Shown piece after piece: positions 48,608 through 60,982 of a DNA stretch of 64,000 bases; within the stretch, counting starts at the first letter, position 1; each line of letters starts with the position of its first letter. A program made the translations under genes and the position numbers. The notes beneath the pieces are model-generated. The model made no database searches. It had not been told where the DNA came from and saw only the letters and a program-made list of their open reading frames with translations. The stretch is from NCBI GenBank assembly GCA_021432635.1, contig MU270084.1:248001-312000 (forward strand), written 5' to 3'. The stretch comes from Thozetella sp. PMI_491. Lineage: Eukaryota; Ascomycota; Sordariomycetes; Chaetosphaeriales; Chaetosphaeriaceae.

Positions 48608-49722
48608 ATGGCGACCGAAGTCGACAAAGGTGAGCTCCATCCTCGCTCTGCATGGATCCAAATCACGGCGAGCTTGAGCGGCGCATACCTGTATGCTTCA
48701 TGAGGGCAATTGGAGGAATGCGCCTGGTGCACTGTCTGTCGTATTTGTTTTGCGCGCTCCCTGCAACCCGAGTAAATGCTTGCCTTTTTTTCTCTCCAGT
48801 CCGCTCCATTGCGCACGCAGCCTCTCGCTGACGTTGGTCCTTCTTCGCGATATCAGCGCCCCAGCTGGAGCAGCCGCCTGCGCCCGCGCCGGTGCCGGCG
48901 CCCATCGAGTCTGTGCCCGCTGCTGTTGCCGAGCCGTCTAAAGCGCCGGAGGAGGTGAAGCCCGTTAGCGAGGCGCCGACTGCGCCGGTCGCCGCCCCGC
49001 CGCCGGCCGAAACCGTCCCGGCGATCGCAGGCGACCCCTCCAAGACAGAGCCACTTGCGACCGAGCCCGTAGAAGATTCGGCTCCGGAGACTGCCAGCTC
49101 GTCGGTTCCCGAGGTGGTTCCGACAGCGGCGCCCCCAGTCGTGCCTGTGCCTGAGAAGAGCGCGCCTGTGGTCCCCGAGCCCGCGCCGCCCGCCGAGCCC
49201 GCGACTGCGCCGGCAGAGGAGCCGGCAGAGGAGCCGGCAGAGGAGCCGGCAGAGGAGCCGGCAGAGGAGCCAGCGGAGAAGCCGGCAGAGGAACCAGCGG
49301 AGAAGCCGGCCGACGACGATGCCAAGAAGGAGGCACCCAAGCCTGCAGAGACCGCGCCAGTCGTCGAGCCGGAGGCCAAGCCCGCCGCCGCTGAGGCCAC
49401 CCCTGCCTCGGCTGCTCCCATCAATGGTGAGGTGAAGAAGAGCGACGAGGCGGAGGCGGAGGTGAAGGAACCGGCGGCCGCTCCCGAGCCGCCTGCCGGA
49501 GAGAAGAGGAAGGCTGAGGAGCCTGCTGAGACGAATGGCGCAAAGCCCAACGGGAAGAAGACAAAGACTAACCCGGCCCCAGCTCCGGCCCCGGCCCCGG
49601 CGGTCGAGGCAACCAATGGTAACGGAACTGCCAAGAAGGCGGGCCGAGCCAAGAAGGAAAAGAAGGCGCCCGCGGTTGTTGGTAGGACGGAGCGGAAGAC
49701 CAGGAGTCAGGGACCAGCTTGA
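48608..49722 (+). CDS. Pro/Ala/Glu-rich low-complexity protein
   Basis: Two exons, 48608-48629 and 48857-49722, separated by a 227-nt intron, encode 295 aa. The first exon gives only MATEVDK plus one base. About 80 % of the protein is Pro, Ala, Glu, Val and Lys. A run of PAEE-type four-residue repeats at about residues 125-157 is encoded by a 12-bp minisatellite. The last 80 residues are basic (KKTKTN, KKEKKAP) and end in 'RTERKTRSQGPA', which could bind nucleic acid or serve as a nuclear signal. There is no signal peptide or membrane helix. I do not recognise a family. The exon 1 start is inferred from a good splice pair and pyrimidine-rich leader; a start within exon 2 (48892) remains possible. 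Confidence 0.7.
49211..49310 (+). repeat. Coding 12-bp minisatellite (PAEE repeat)
   Basis: About eight near-identical gccggcagagga units keep the reading frame and give Pro-Ala-Glu-Glu/Lys repeats. The central units are identical, pointing to recent expansion by slippage or unequal exchange. Confidence 0.85.
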
Positions 49723-52424
49723 GTCATGGCGGCGGACCAACCACGGCGACTTTCCTTGCTTCTGATCTACATGAAACGATTCTTTTCCTGACCGAAAAAT
49801 CCTCTGGGCTGGCTGGCTGTAACCTTTACGAATTTGGGGTTGGAAAACGGGATTCACCTTTGGGATGGTTTTTGTCCTTCCTCTTTTTTTTTTTCCTTTT
49901 TTTATTATTATTTCTCCCTCATCTTTTTATTACCTGTGCCCCCATGTCATCTCGCACGCTCTCTAGTTGTATATACCAGGAGCACGCCAGTAACCGCAAG
50001 AAGAGAAACAAGGATCGAAACAGATCGAAATGCCGTCCCGCCGCCTCGTGCATCTGCCATACTGAAGCCCTGGTGCTGGAGCCTTGCAGTGCAGGAGCTT
50101 TGCAGGGCAAGTGGGGGGATAGGAGGGGAGAGGAGCAAGGCGTCAAAAAACTGTTGATATTGCGGCCGCTGGGCGCTCCAAGGCACAAGCCGTGCCAACG
50201 ATGTGAATTCCTCCTTCGTTTTAGATCCTAGCTGTGGCGTGCGGGAGCGAGGGTTGCATACAGCAAAGGCGAAACCAATACCGGCCTCACTCTCCCGGTG
50301 CTAACGACAATGCATATCGTTGGTGCCAATCCTACGGGAGCCAAATTTGGTTCGGGGTCAGTGATAGAGCACTGGCCAAGACGCGCCAGGTGGCGTCAGT
50401 CGCTCCGAGCAGCCCGGGGTCTTTATAGGCCGCACGTTTGGCCACATTTCCCTCTTCACAGGCATCCTCTTTGGCCAAAAGTTAATACTGCGCGCGCACC
50501 CTGGACGGGATGTCCTATCTACGAAGTACGGCAAAGCAGGCACGGTCGGGCACGGCAAAGACCGCGAAAGCGGCGGTACCGAGGTCGAGGGGATTTGAGG
50601 GGTGCCAGCGGGGTTACCCCTGAGGCTTGGGAGGCTTCGGATGAAGCTTGATAGCGCACGGAGCGACGAGGCGATTCATGTTGAGCAAGGAAAACAACAG
50701 AGCACAGTGCAGAAGCGAGACCGTCCATGTGCGCCAAAACAGGCTTGCCGGCAACCGCTCTCCGTTCTCCGCTCCGCTCTCCGCGCGGCGAGGGAGCCCA
50801 TCGACGTCAACCGCTTTCGTCAGCGGAGACGCGGAGGACTCCAGCGATGGCGCGGATACGCACTAAAAAGCGAGCCAACGAGCTGTGGTTCGGGAGGGCT
50901 GCACGCCCGAAACCACCGGGCTGGGAGAAAAGCAACGTTTCAACTGCTATCCAATCCTTTTCGATGTGGCGACACTGAAGATCTCCCCATGTGTGTGGTG
51001 GCCATCCTCGAACCTGGTTCGGTGCGGGATTCCCTGCAAATCACGAGGGACGGGCTTGGTCTGGCCAAAAGACCCCTAATTTGATCATGTTCATGCTGAA
51101 GGATCCCTCGTTCTGGGGCCGTGTCAGGACCCCCCCTCCCTCAGGAGTTGAGGCACCGCCTTCGATCGTCGCGAGCAGGGCCGAAAGCACGGCGGCAAGA
51201 GGAGCGAAGAAAAAATAACAATAAAAAAAAACATGATTTTATTGTGGACGGGCATGCCGGAGCGGGCAAGGAGATACGAGAGGGAGCCCGCTTCTCGGGG
51301 ACCCGGAAGAATGCTGGCATGAAGCACTCGGTGGTGATCATGATCTGGCTCTGTTTGATGCGGACAGTGGGAGAAAAAAAAACCGAAAAAGCTCGTATTC
51401 CATTTGCACGCGGGTGGAGCTAATCCCCGAATAGTCCTACGGTCCCTGAGGCCCCCCCCCCTCTGGCCGCACGAAAATAGCACCAATGGGGCGCTGGCCT
51501 GGCTTCGGCTCTGCCTGCAAGCGGGCCCTCGGTAGCGGTGGTGGCCAGGGGCATCAGCAGCCAGTCCCGCCTAGAACCAATCAAAGGATCAGAAGAGGCA
51601 AGCCATGCCGTCATCTGCCAAATGCTTCCACTGTCATTCCACGCGGAACCGGGACTGTGCTTCACTTTTTTGGAGGGGAAAGGGGTGGGCCCCCAGCGGG
51701 GGGGAAGGGGAAGGGGGGTCTCGCTCTCGATCGGGTATGCAAAATTTTGGCGCGTGAGCCGTTTGTTGGGTTGGGAACTGGGACCTCGGGGATCTGATGC
51801 CATCCATGCATCCTCACACCCTGTCCACACGGTATTATACTTTCTGGGATGTAGCGGATCTCGTTTCCCCCCTAATTCTCCTCTTCCTTCGATAGCTATG
51901 CTCTGTCAACCGTCATTCGTTACTTCCTTTTGACACCCGCTCTCGCCTCTTCTCGCCTTTTTTTTTCTGCTCCTAGGAATTTTGTGTCGTTTTGTCCTTA
52001 CCGCGTCGTCGCTCGCTTGGTGGTGTCTCGCGCCTTTCTGCTCGGCACGCGCGCACCCGCTGGTTTTGGGAGGTTTGGCTTCGAACATTGGTGGTCGAAC
52101 CCCAAAGAGACGATCCCGATCGACAGACCACCCTCGCTCAGTCCTACGTCACACGTCACAGCATTCCCTCCCCCTCGCGATCGAGACTATACCTATCGGA
52201 GGGCTCCGACTGGCGCCTTTGTCTTGGCTTTCGCCCGAGACTCGCCTTTGATTCTTGGTCGACTTTGGCTCGGGAGAGAAAAAAAAAATAAACGACCGTA
52301 GCCACGCGAAACTAGTCCGTGACTGGACGACCATCGAACCCGTCTGGACGCATCCCACTCACCAAACACCAGCTCGTATCTGACGACTATTCGAGGGAGC
52401 CCTGAGAGGGCAGAGTAGAGAAAG
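49723..52424. other. 2.7-kb gene-free region
   Basis: The first few hundred bases are T-rich (about 49890-49925) and are likely the 3' UTR of the repeat protein. The last 500 bp, with T and C runs, are likely the promoter and leader of the OSCA/CSC1 gene. Nothing between resembles a gene. Confidence 0.55.
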
Positions 52425-55400
52425 ATGGACTTCTTCGCCCAGGTGGCCACTGTGCTACTTCAGCGAGATGACACAGACACGACCGCTGACGACCCAGCGT
52501 CCAAGTTCTTGAAGCTTCTCCAGAATCCCTTTGCCTCATCAGTACGAACCCTGAGCTCCCGGGCAGTCTTCCGTCCTACCCACTAACCGCGCATCGTCTC
52601 TGTAGCTGCAATCCACCGGTCTCGCGGCTGCCTTTGGCTCCTCTCTCGGCATCACCGCAGGCATTGCGATCGGCTTCTCTTTCCTCCGGCCATACAATAG
52701 TGTTGTGTACGCGCCGAAGCTGAAGCATGCCGACGAGAAGCACGCCCCACCCCCGTTGGGCAAGGGGGTTTTTGCATGGATAGGACCGCTCTGGAAGACC
52801 TCGGAGCAAGATTTCATCGCTTCGGCGGGATTGGATGCCGCCATCTTCATGCGGTTTCTCAGGATGTGCCGCAACATCTTCGTCATCATCGCCCTGCTCG
52901 GGTGCGGTGTCTTGATTCCCATCAACATGTCCATGGGAGATAAATCCAACGATCCACCATGGCTGCAGAGGATTGGTCCTTCTTTGGTGAGCGGAGAGGT
53001 CCACTGGGCTACCGTGGTGGTGACTTGGGTCATCAACATCGTCATCTGCTTCTTCTTGTGGTGGAATTATAGGAAAGTTCTCCAACTGAGGCGGAAGTAC
53101 TTCGAGAGCGAGGAGTACCAGCATAGCTTGCACGCGCGAACTCTGATGGTAAGATGGGAGCTGCATCTCTCCGTTGACAACCCGTTGTCTGTTTTCTAAC
53201 CCGAGAGATAGCTGTTTGATATCCCCAAGAATTACCGGTCCGACGAGGGTATTGCGAGGATCATCGATGAGGTCGCCCCGTCCTCGTCTTTCTCGAGGAC
53301 AGCTGTCGCCCGCGACGTCAAGATCCTACCCGAGCTGATTGCCGAACACGACAAGACGGTCAGGAAGCTGGAGAAGGTCCTCGCTATCTACCTCAAGGAC
53401 CCTCAAAATCTGCCTGCAGCGAGGCCTTTGTGCGAGCCCTCGAAGAGAGACCGCGCTTACGGAACCTACCCGAAAGGCCAGAAGGTAGATGCTATCGAGT
53501 ATCTGACGGACCGGATTCGGTCGCTGGAGCTCGAGATCAAGGAGGTGCGGCTGAGCGTAGACAAGCGCGGTTCTATGGGCTATGGATTCGCCTCGTACTC
53601 TGATATTAGCGAGGCCCACGCCATCGCCTTTGCTTGCCGGAAGAAGAGGCCCCAGGGCACCAAGGTTCGACTTGCCCCGCGGCCCAACGACATCATCTGG
53701 GACAACATGCCACTCTCGGCTGCAACGCGCAAATCGCGGCGTCTTTGGAACAACATGTGGATTGCCGTGCTCACTTTGCTATGGATTGCCCCCAACGCGA
53801 TGATTGCTATCTTCCTTGTCAACTTGGCCAACCTGGGTCTCGTCTGGGAAGCCTTCGATACGAACCTGAAGGCAAACACCGGCTTCTGGTCCGTTGTCCA
53901 GGGTATTGCCTCGCCGGCCGTTACCTCGATCGTCTATCTGCTCCTGCCTATCCTCTTCCGGCGCATGTCTATTCGTGCGGGTGACCAGACAAAGAGCGGG
54001 CGCGAGCGCCACGTCTTGGCCAAGCTCTACTCCTTCTTCGTCTTCAACAACCTCATTGTCTTCTCAATCTTTGGCGGCATTTGGACTTTCATCACCGGTG
54101 TGATCCAGCAAACGCAGGATGGTCTAGATGCCTGGAAGGCGATCCTCAAGACTGACTTCGGCAACACCGTCTTCCTCTCACTAATTCCCGTCTCTCCCTT
54201 CTGGGTTACCTGGCTGCTGCAGCGCCAGCTCGGTGCCGCCATTGATTTGGCCCAGTTGTGGACCCTCTTTTACGGCTCCCTCAAGCGCAAGTTCTCGAGC
54301 CCGACGCCCCGCGAGCTGATTGAGCTCACCGCACCGCCGCCCTTCGACTACGCCAGCTACTACAACTACTTCCTCTTCTACTCGACCGTCGCTCTCTGCT
54401 ACGCCACCGTCCAGCCTTTGGTCCTGCCCGCTGCCGCCCTGTACTTCTGCATCGACTGCGTGTTGAGGAAGTATCTGCTAATGTACATCTTCGTTACGAA
54501 GACGGAGAGCGGCGGCATGTTCTGGCGTGTTATCTTCAACCGATTCGTCTTTGGCTCGATGCTTGCCAATCTCGTCGTGTTTCTCGTCGTCTGGGTCAAG
54601 GGAACGAAAGGTCTCCACATTCAGGCTATCGCGGTGGCCCCGCTCCCCTTCCTCCTCCTCTTCTTCAAGATGTACTGCGCCAGCGCGTTCGACGACAAGA
54701 TCCACTACTACGCGACCAGGAACCTGAGGAGGGACGGCAACGGCGAGTCGGCTCTGAACGTCAAGGAGCAGAGCATGAGGAACGACCGCTTGGCTGCGCG
54801 GTTCGGACACCCAGCCCTATACAAGCCGCTTATCACCCCCATGGTCCACGCTAAAGCCCAGAACATTCTCGCCAGCGTCTATCAGGGACGACTCACCGAC
54901 GGCAGAGAGGCGGGATCGGGAGATTCGACCTCGGTCAGCGGCTACAGCGACACGTACGTTCTAGACTCGATGGCGGCCGGCAAGCCCGGCAAGGTCTCTG
55001 GACTCCCTGGCTTCGAGGTTGTGCCCGAGAACCGACTCGACTTTGAGTTCTACAGGAACCGCGACGAATTTGCCGCTGATCACGGCGGCGGCGAAATCTT
55101 TGGCAAGCAGACCGACATCATCCGCCCCGGTACCCCTGGCACGATGATGACGGGAGAGTCTTCGTCGCGACCGAGCAGCCCATCCCTCGGTGGCATGGGC
55201 TTCGCGGGGGGGCGCAGAAAGGTTACGCAGGATTCTGGTTCGATCACCGCCTACGGACAGCAGTCGCAGTCGCCCTACGGACAGCAGTCGCCCTACTCTC
55301 AACAATCCACCGGGTACACTGGACAAGGCATGTACTCTTCGCCTCCTCTGATGCCAGCCGACATGCCCTCTCGGACTCGCAGCCCCTTGTACAGCCAGAG

Positions 55401-55764
55401 CAACGAGAGTGGCAACAACCTGGTTAGCAACGCCCAAGGCATGCCTGTCTCGCCCCCTATCCAGTCGCCCTATCCCGTACGAACCGGAACGCCAGGTCGG
55501 TCTGCCAGCCCAGCTCTAAGCGGGCTTGGAATCGGAAACCCTCGCGCCCCGGGCATGCTTGGCGGTGGACCTTACGGCTACGGTAACCTGCCACAGGATG
55601 ATGACCTGGTTCAGTCACCGCCTCTCAGCGGGGAGCAGGACCCTGCCCAGTACGACTACTTCCGTGGTGGTCGCCGGCGGGAGACTAGAGACACGAGCGC
55701 TCCAGGAGGTGCTACTCGCAATGGCAGCGGCATGCGGGGAGGGAACGGTGGCGGTGGGTACTAG
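52425..55764 (+). CDS. OSCA/CSC1/TMEM63-family membrane channel (PHM7/RSN1-like)
   Basis: Three exons (52425-52541, 52606-53148, 53212-55764) encode 1070 aa. The order of parts is: an N-terminal helix (about 44-62, 'SLGITAGIAIGFSFLRPY'), a region ending in 'DAAIFMRFLRMCRNIFVIIALLG', a helix near residue 185, a cytosolic RNA-recognition-like domain with 'TLMLFDIPKNYRSDEGIARII' at the second splice junction, and 'PNDIIWDNM'. A block of about eight helices follows (the family pore, about 380-700), then a 350-residue Gln/Ser/Gly/Pro-rich tail. Family members are mechanosensitive or osmosensitive cation channels in plants and animals; the yeast homologues Csc1, Rsn1 and Phm7 are less defined. The long disordered tail is a fungal feature. 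Confidence 0.94.
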
Positions 55765-56589
55765 AGACCCCCGACGCCTAGCTCTCTAGGAACGACAAAG
55801 CTTCGGAAACTGGCCGAGCTTGTATGGAAGAACAGGATTGGAAAACGCTGATGAGGAACCAAGAGGCTCCAGGGAAGGCGTACACTGGTGTGGCCTCGGG
55901 GGCAGGCGCATGAGGGGACTGCAATTTTGAGCTGCATTTTCATCCGGCGTTTCAAGAGGAATGACTGGGGCAGGGTCGATGAATTACCTCGTCGCGGCAT
56001 TTGGGAGCTGCCACGAAGGGAACCAGCAGGAGAGCGCGATGTGGCTGCGCTGCCTCGATGCCACATTCAGGGCGATACATTTTCACTTAATAAGAGAATC
56101 CCGGACGTGGTTTCCGGCTACACCTGGTATATAGAGACTAGGAGTTCGCTTCTGCAATGAGAAATGTCACAGAAAACAGTCCTCTCCGCCTCGTGAACCC
56201 CGCCAACTTAGTCGCCTCCTTGGCCAACTAGTTCTCTGTTCATATATAAGGCACCCGTCCAATTCTATAGAGTCAAATCACGCCAAAGCCGTGGTTAGGC
56301 AAGAGCTAGGGTGGCCACGGCGTTCACAACAGGTAATCACACATGCCTATCACTGTTTGATAAGGAAAGGGGTAGTCACCTGTTAGCATACTCTCGTCAC
56401 ACTGTCGGCACACACACACAACGATGCATCACAGCAGCAGGATTCGGTGATGATTGATATTCCATTTCAGTGCACGCCCATGAGGGCGTGCTTGTTCCGT
56501 CGCTTGCCGAACCCGTTCACATCTTACGCCGATACAAGAAGCCCAACAAGCCAGAATCACCAACACGTGCCAGTCTTCGTTGAGCAGGC
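55765..56589. other. Convergent 3' region
   Basis: These 825 bp lie between the OSCA/CSC1 and TMA7 stop codons. A short CA repeat is near 56411-56420. No gene is recognised. Confidence 0.5.
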
Positions 56590-57163
56590 TTATTTCTTGC
56601 CGGACTTCTTGATGCCCTATATGATGGTTAGTTTATATGCCCCAGCTATCAGTGTGTGAGGTTCCTAGGGTGGTTATGGATTCGTCAGGGGTCGGGAAAA
56701 GCGGTCGAGGGCGTACCTGGGCTCCGGTGTTCTAGAAGGAGGGCGAATTAGCACTTGAGATATTGATGTGGCTGGAAAGTGTAATAAACTAACGAGAGGT
56801 CCCTTTCCACCGGCCTTGGAGGCCAGCTCTTTGCGAGCCTTCTCGTCTGGAAGTCTACATTAGCCTGGGCTTGCGCAGGGGAACGATGTCGTGTTGCTCA
56901 CCGGCGCGCTTCTTCTCGAGGAAGGCCTTGTCGTCCTCATCCATATCCTTCTTCTCCTTCTTAGGGGCCTAAGAGATCGAATTAGTCTTTCTTCTAGGTG
57001 TGTTAGGGGGGGTTGCGTTGTATGGCATACCTTGAGGGGCTTGGCCTTGCCGCCTAGGAGACGGGCGGTAAGCACAAATTCACGGTCACACGAGAGGGGT
57101 AAACAGCCAGTGGCAGGACGCCCGAGGCTATTGGAACTTACCGTCTCTGCTCTGGCCACCCAT
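56590..57163 (-). CDS. TMA7: Translation machinery-associated protein 7
   Basis: Six exons (57163-57142, 57053-57031, 56968-56902, 56846-56794, 56731-56717, 56616-56590) of 22, 23, 67, 53, 15 and 27 nt encode 68 aa. The gene was too fragmented to appear as one open frame; I assembled it from splice sites and conserved words. Read in order the pieces give 'MGGQSRDG', 'GKAKPLK', 'APKKEKKDMDEDDKAF', 'KKRADEKARKELASKAGGKG', 'PLNTGAQ' and 'GIKKSGKK', matching Tma7 end to end. All five introns have GT-AG borders. Tma7 is a small basic protein that co-purifies with yeast ribosomes; its precise role is unsettled. It is divergent from PRP4 with 545 bp between start codons. Confidence 0.95.
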
Positions 57164-57708
57164 GATTGCTGATTGGATTTGCTAAACTTATAAATTCACG
57201 GATAACTTCGAAAGCGAGTGAAGTAAGAACAAGGATGGTCTGTTGGGCTGAGGCGGAGGAAAAGATTGCCAGGCACCACCGGCGGCAAGATGTGGTGGTT
57301 GCCCCTCTAAAGACGATAAGATAAGGCGGTCAATCGGGAAAGCCTCGGCGTCTGCCGCTAGCCACGGACGTGTGGGCCTCGCCACTGGTGGAAAATGTCA
57401 GCCTTCGAGAACCTCGTGGGCAACGTTCCACACGACAAACGACCAAGGAAGCTACGACAACGACTTTGAGTGTGCAAGTATCTCGCGCAACCTGCGCGTG
57501 GCACATACATCCCACGAAATAGACTGTCAGCTCGCTGCATAGATTCGACACGCACGACTGGCTACAGCGACTGGTTGGACCCAACTCTCTCCCAGTCACC
57601 TTTCCCTGGGCAACACGGCTGACACTACTGGAGTTCAAGAACAGCCGCGCGCTGCTATGCTTGGTAAAAACTGGTAAAGCTTCCAGATTACAAGAGGAGG
57701 CCGCAAAG
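57164..57708. promoter_or_regulatory. Divergent promoter of TMA7 and PRP4
   Basis: The 545 bp between the two start codons must hold both promoters. An in-frame extension upstream of PRP4 to 57661 is open but was not chosen as start. No TATA box is obvious. Confidence 0.5.
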
Positions 57709-60700
57709 ATGGCATCGCACGATGTCAGCTCCGACGAAGGGGAAATCGTAGAGGCAACTCCCCTGCCTCGCTCTGAGCAAAACGGTGATGTTGACCGAAC
57801 CGGCAGAACCCGAGGCAGATACTCGCGCACACCTGATAGTGATTCCTTCCCGAGGCAATCGGGTGATGGATATCGCCGACGAAGCCGCTCGCCCCCGCGC
57901 GGCCAGAAGCGACCGCGCGATGATCGCGACAGGCGCGACCGCGAGCGCGATCGCGATCCACGTCAGTTCCGCGTGCACTACGAGGACAGCCCTCGCCGCG
58001 ACCGCAGCCGCGACCGCGACCGTGACCGCGACCTAGACCGACCTCCATCTCTCCAGAGCAACGGTCCCGAGCCTCTGTCCAGCCGCTCTGCGCACCGTCC
58101 CGGCAACCGCGACAACCTCCCTAGTCGCCCTGGAGGCTATCGGCAGCGCGACTACGAGCGAGACCCCGATGGGTATCCCGACAAGCGCCCCCGAGGCAAC
58201 CGGAGCCGCAGTCGATCGCCCCGCCGCCGCGACAACGGTCGGCGTGACCGCGGCCGTCGAGAGAAAGAGGAGAGAAGCAAGTACAGTGCTCAGGACGAAC
58301 GCTACCCGCGCAACGGTGCTTTGTCCAGGCAGGCTAATCTGTTGGAGGCTCCTGATACCCTCAAGCAAGATGCTAAGCGTGATCAAGGTGTTACGGATGG
58401 CCACCGCCGCACCGGGGCTGCCGCAGCTCAGGAGCTCGATCCCGACCGCGACTGGGATCCAGATGCTGCGGTCGACCAAGAGGTCGCTGCGGAAGCCGAG
58501 ATCCAGCGGCGCAAGCGTGCACGGGAAGAAGCTCTCAAGAAAGCCCTCCGGGGCTCTACGCCCTCCTCTCTGCGCGTGCAACTAGGCGAGAAGGCATCGT
58601 CAACGCCTGCATCAACCCGATTCCACACGCCAACTCCGGGCCTCCTGAAGACAGGTCCCAACACACCCCGCTCAGGTGAGCCACCCGCAGACCCGTCGTG
58701 TCGAGTGCCAGCTAACGGACGGCTAGATATTGACTCACCCGCGTTGTCCCCGCCGGCTGGCCACAATGCTATGTCCCCGGCTGTTTTCGACTTTACTGAC
58801 GACCAGAATCTCATCAACACTCATAGAGAGGCCGAGGCTAGTGACGAGGATGGGCCGTCGGCTGCTGATTACGATCCCACCGCAGACATGCAAGAGGACG
58901 AACGTCGGGACGAGTTGCGGAACGGCAATGTCGGGCTTCACGGGGAGAGCAAGCACCCGCAACAGGCGGCGACTGTCATCGAAACAACCGAGGAACCGCC
59001 GAAGAAGAACGACGAGGACGAGGATGATGCCTTCGACATGTTCGCTGACGACTTCGATGCCGAGAAATATGCCCCTCCGGCGTCTATGGCTGCCCCAGTA
59101 GGCCAAGACGGCAAGGCCGCGCCGGCCAACGCCGGAGTGGGCAATTTCGACGGGGACGACAAGGACGGCTACTACAAGATCAGGCCAGGCGAAATCCTAG
59201 ACGGGCGTTACCAAATTTCCTCGGCTCTTGGCAAGGGTATGTTCTCAGGGGTTGCCCGTGCTGTGGACATCACCTCGCAGCAGGTCCTCGCAATCAAGAT
59301 CATGCGCAACAACGATGCTCTGCGGAAGGGCGGCTTGACGGAGATCGCTATTCTCCAGAAGCTCAATGCCGCTGATCCGGACGACAAGAAGCACATTGTC
59401 AAGTTTGAGAGATCGTTCGAGTACAAGGGACACTTGTGCATGGCGTTCGAGAACTTGAGCCTCAACCTCCGTGAGGTTCTCAAGAAGTTTGGCAACAACG
59501 TCGGCATCAACCTAAATGCGACACGCGCGTATGCGTATCAAATCTTTCTGGCTCTGGGACACATGCGCAAGTGCAGCATCATCCACGCGGATCTGAAGCC
59601 CGACAACATATTGGTACGCCCGACTTGAGGCCCCTGGGGAGTGGAGTTGAGGAGGGACGGCGAGGGCTCGGCTTGCTAACACGCGTACAGGTCAACGAAG
59701 CCCGTAACATGCTCAAGATTTGTGACTTGGGGACGGCTATCGACCGGTCTGACGCCGCCACTGCCTCGACCGAAATCACGCCGTATCTGGTGAGCCGCTT
59801 TTACCGCGCGCCCGAGATCATCCTCGGCATGCCATATGACTATGCGGTCGACATGTGGTCCATCGGATGCACGCTCTACGAGCTGTACGCAGGCAAGATT
59901 CTATTTACGGGCGACAGCAACAATCAGATGCTCAAGAACATCATGGAGATCCGCGGCAGGCTGAGCGCGAAACTCTACCGCCGCGGCCAGTTGTCCAACA
60001 TGCACTTCGACGAACTCGGAAACTTCGTCAGCGTCGAACGAGACAAGACGCTTGGCAAGGTATGTTTTAAACTTCCTGATTTAGTTCCCGATTTAGTCCA
60101 GCCCGTTCGCTCCCTCGCACACATACACACCCACACATGCACACCCACACACAACAGCCAGTCTCAACCCTTACCCGCAAGCCAACAAGCGTGCGTCGGG
60201 AATCCCCCAGGATTCTATTAATATACGACGTAATGGTCCGTGTGTCTTTTTGGGGCGGCGCGGGGAGGGCCCGCCGTTCGGCTGGTGCACTAAGCGCTGC
60301 GGCGCGGCTTGTGTTCCTTCCGCGACCACTGGGCCCGGGCCATCTTGCATGGGTTGAGGCAGGAAGAGGGTGGCGGACAGAAGTTTTCCGTTGGCCTCCC
60401 ATCCATGCCAGCCTCCTTGTCCTCCAGTCTGGATACTGCACTCGCTCGTGCCGTACGGCTCCTCCTCTTCCCTATGCAGGCTGGTAGGCTTGCAGGCCTT
60501 GCGGAGTCGCAGACCACGACCCGGCCCGTGCGCCTTAATTCCCAAATCCCTCTGCGTAGCTGCGTCGTCGTCTGACGCCCCCAAGGCGCCAACCCGCATC
60601 GGAAACCCTTGCATCGCTCCTAATTGATGACATCGAGTTGGCCCCGCCCGCCATCCTTTTTGTTTAGCTCACCTCTCTTACCCCTTTCTCGCCTGCCAAA

Positions 60701-60982
60701 ATAGTACTGCCCTTTTCCCCACCCTGCCGAGGCAGCAGACGTGACTAACCAAGGATTCTCCTGCAGACGGCGGTCAGAACCCTACCCGTGGTCAAACCTA
60801 CCAGAGACCTGCGGACGCGCCTCTTGGCTGCATCCAGTGGCATGAACGATGCAGAAACCAGGGATCTCAACCACTTCGTCGACCTTCTAGAGCGATGCTT
60901 AGCGCTCAACCCAGACAAGCGGATCACTCCTTCGGAAGCCCTGCGTCACCCATTCTTCACACACAGGCCCCTGGGGCGCTAG
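57709..60982 (+). CDS. PRP4: Spliceosomal serine/threonine kinase PRP4 (PRPF4B family)
   Basis: Four exons (57709-58675, 58727-59613, 59691-60059, 60767-60982) encode 812 aa. The first 300 residues are Arg/Asp/Ser-rich with RD, RS and SP repeats. An acidic region follows, then the kinase domain (about 482-807) with glycine loop 'LGKGMFSGVARA', Lys513 in 'VLAIKIM', 'HADLKPDN' in the catalytic loop (609-616), 'DLG' at 630, and 'YLVSRFYRAPEIILG'. HAD and DLG instead of HRD and DFG are typical of the Prp4 group. In fission yeast and humans this kinase phosphorylates Prp6/Prp31 to activate the spliceosome. Intron 1 is 51 nt, in frame and stop-free; intron 3 is 707 nt, much longer than the rest. 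The start MASHDVSSDEGEI was chosen by family resemblance over the upstream in-frame position at 57661. Confidence 0.95.

Noticed and set aside
48663-49857. Two long antisense frames (329 and 334 codons) over the Pro/Ala/Glu-rich gene
   Set aside because: They mirror the biased codons of the repeat region, giving Ser/Ala/Gly or Arg/Leu runs; shadows of the plus-strand gene.
60625-60760. Possible C/D snoRNA in the long PRP4 intron (TGATGA box)
   Set aside because: No matching D box (CTGA) or terminal stem was found at a suitable distance.
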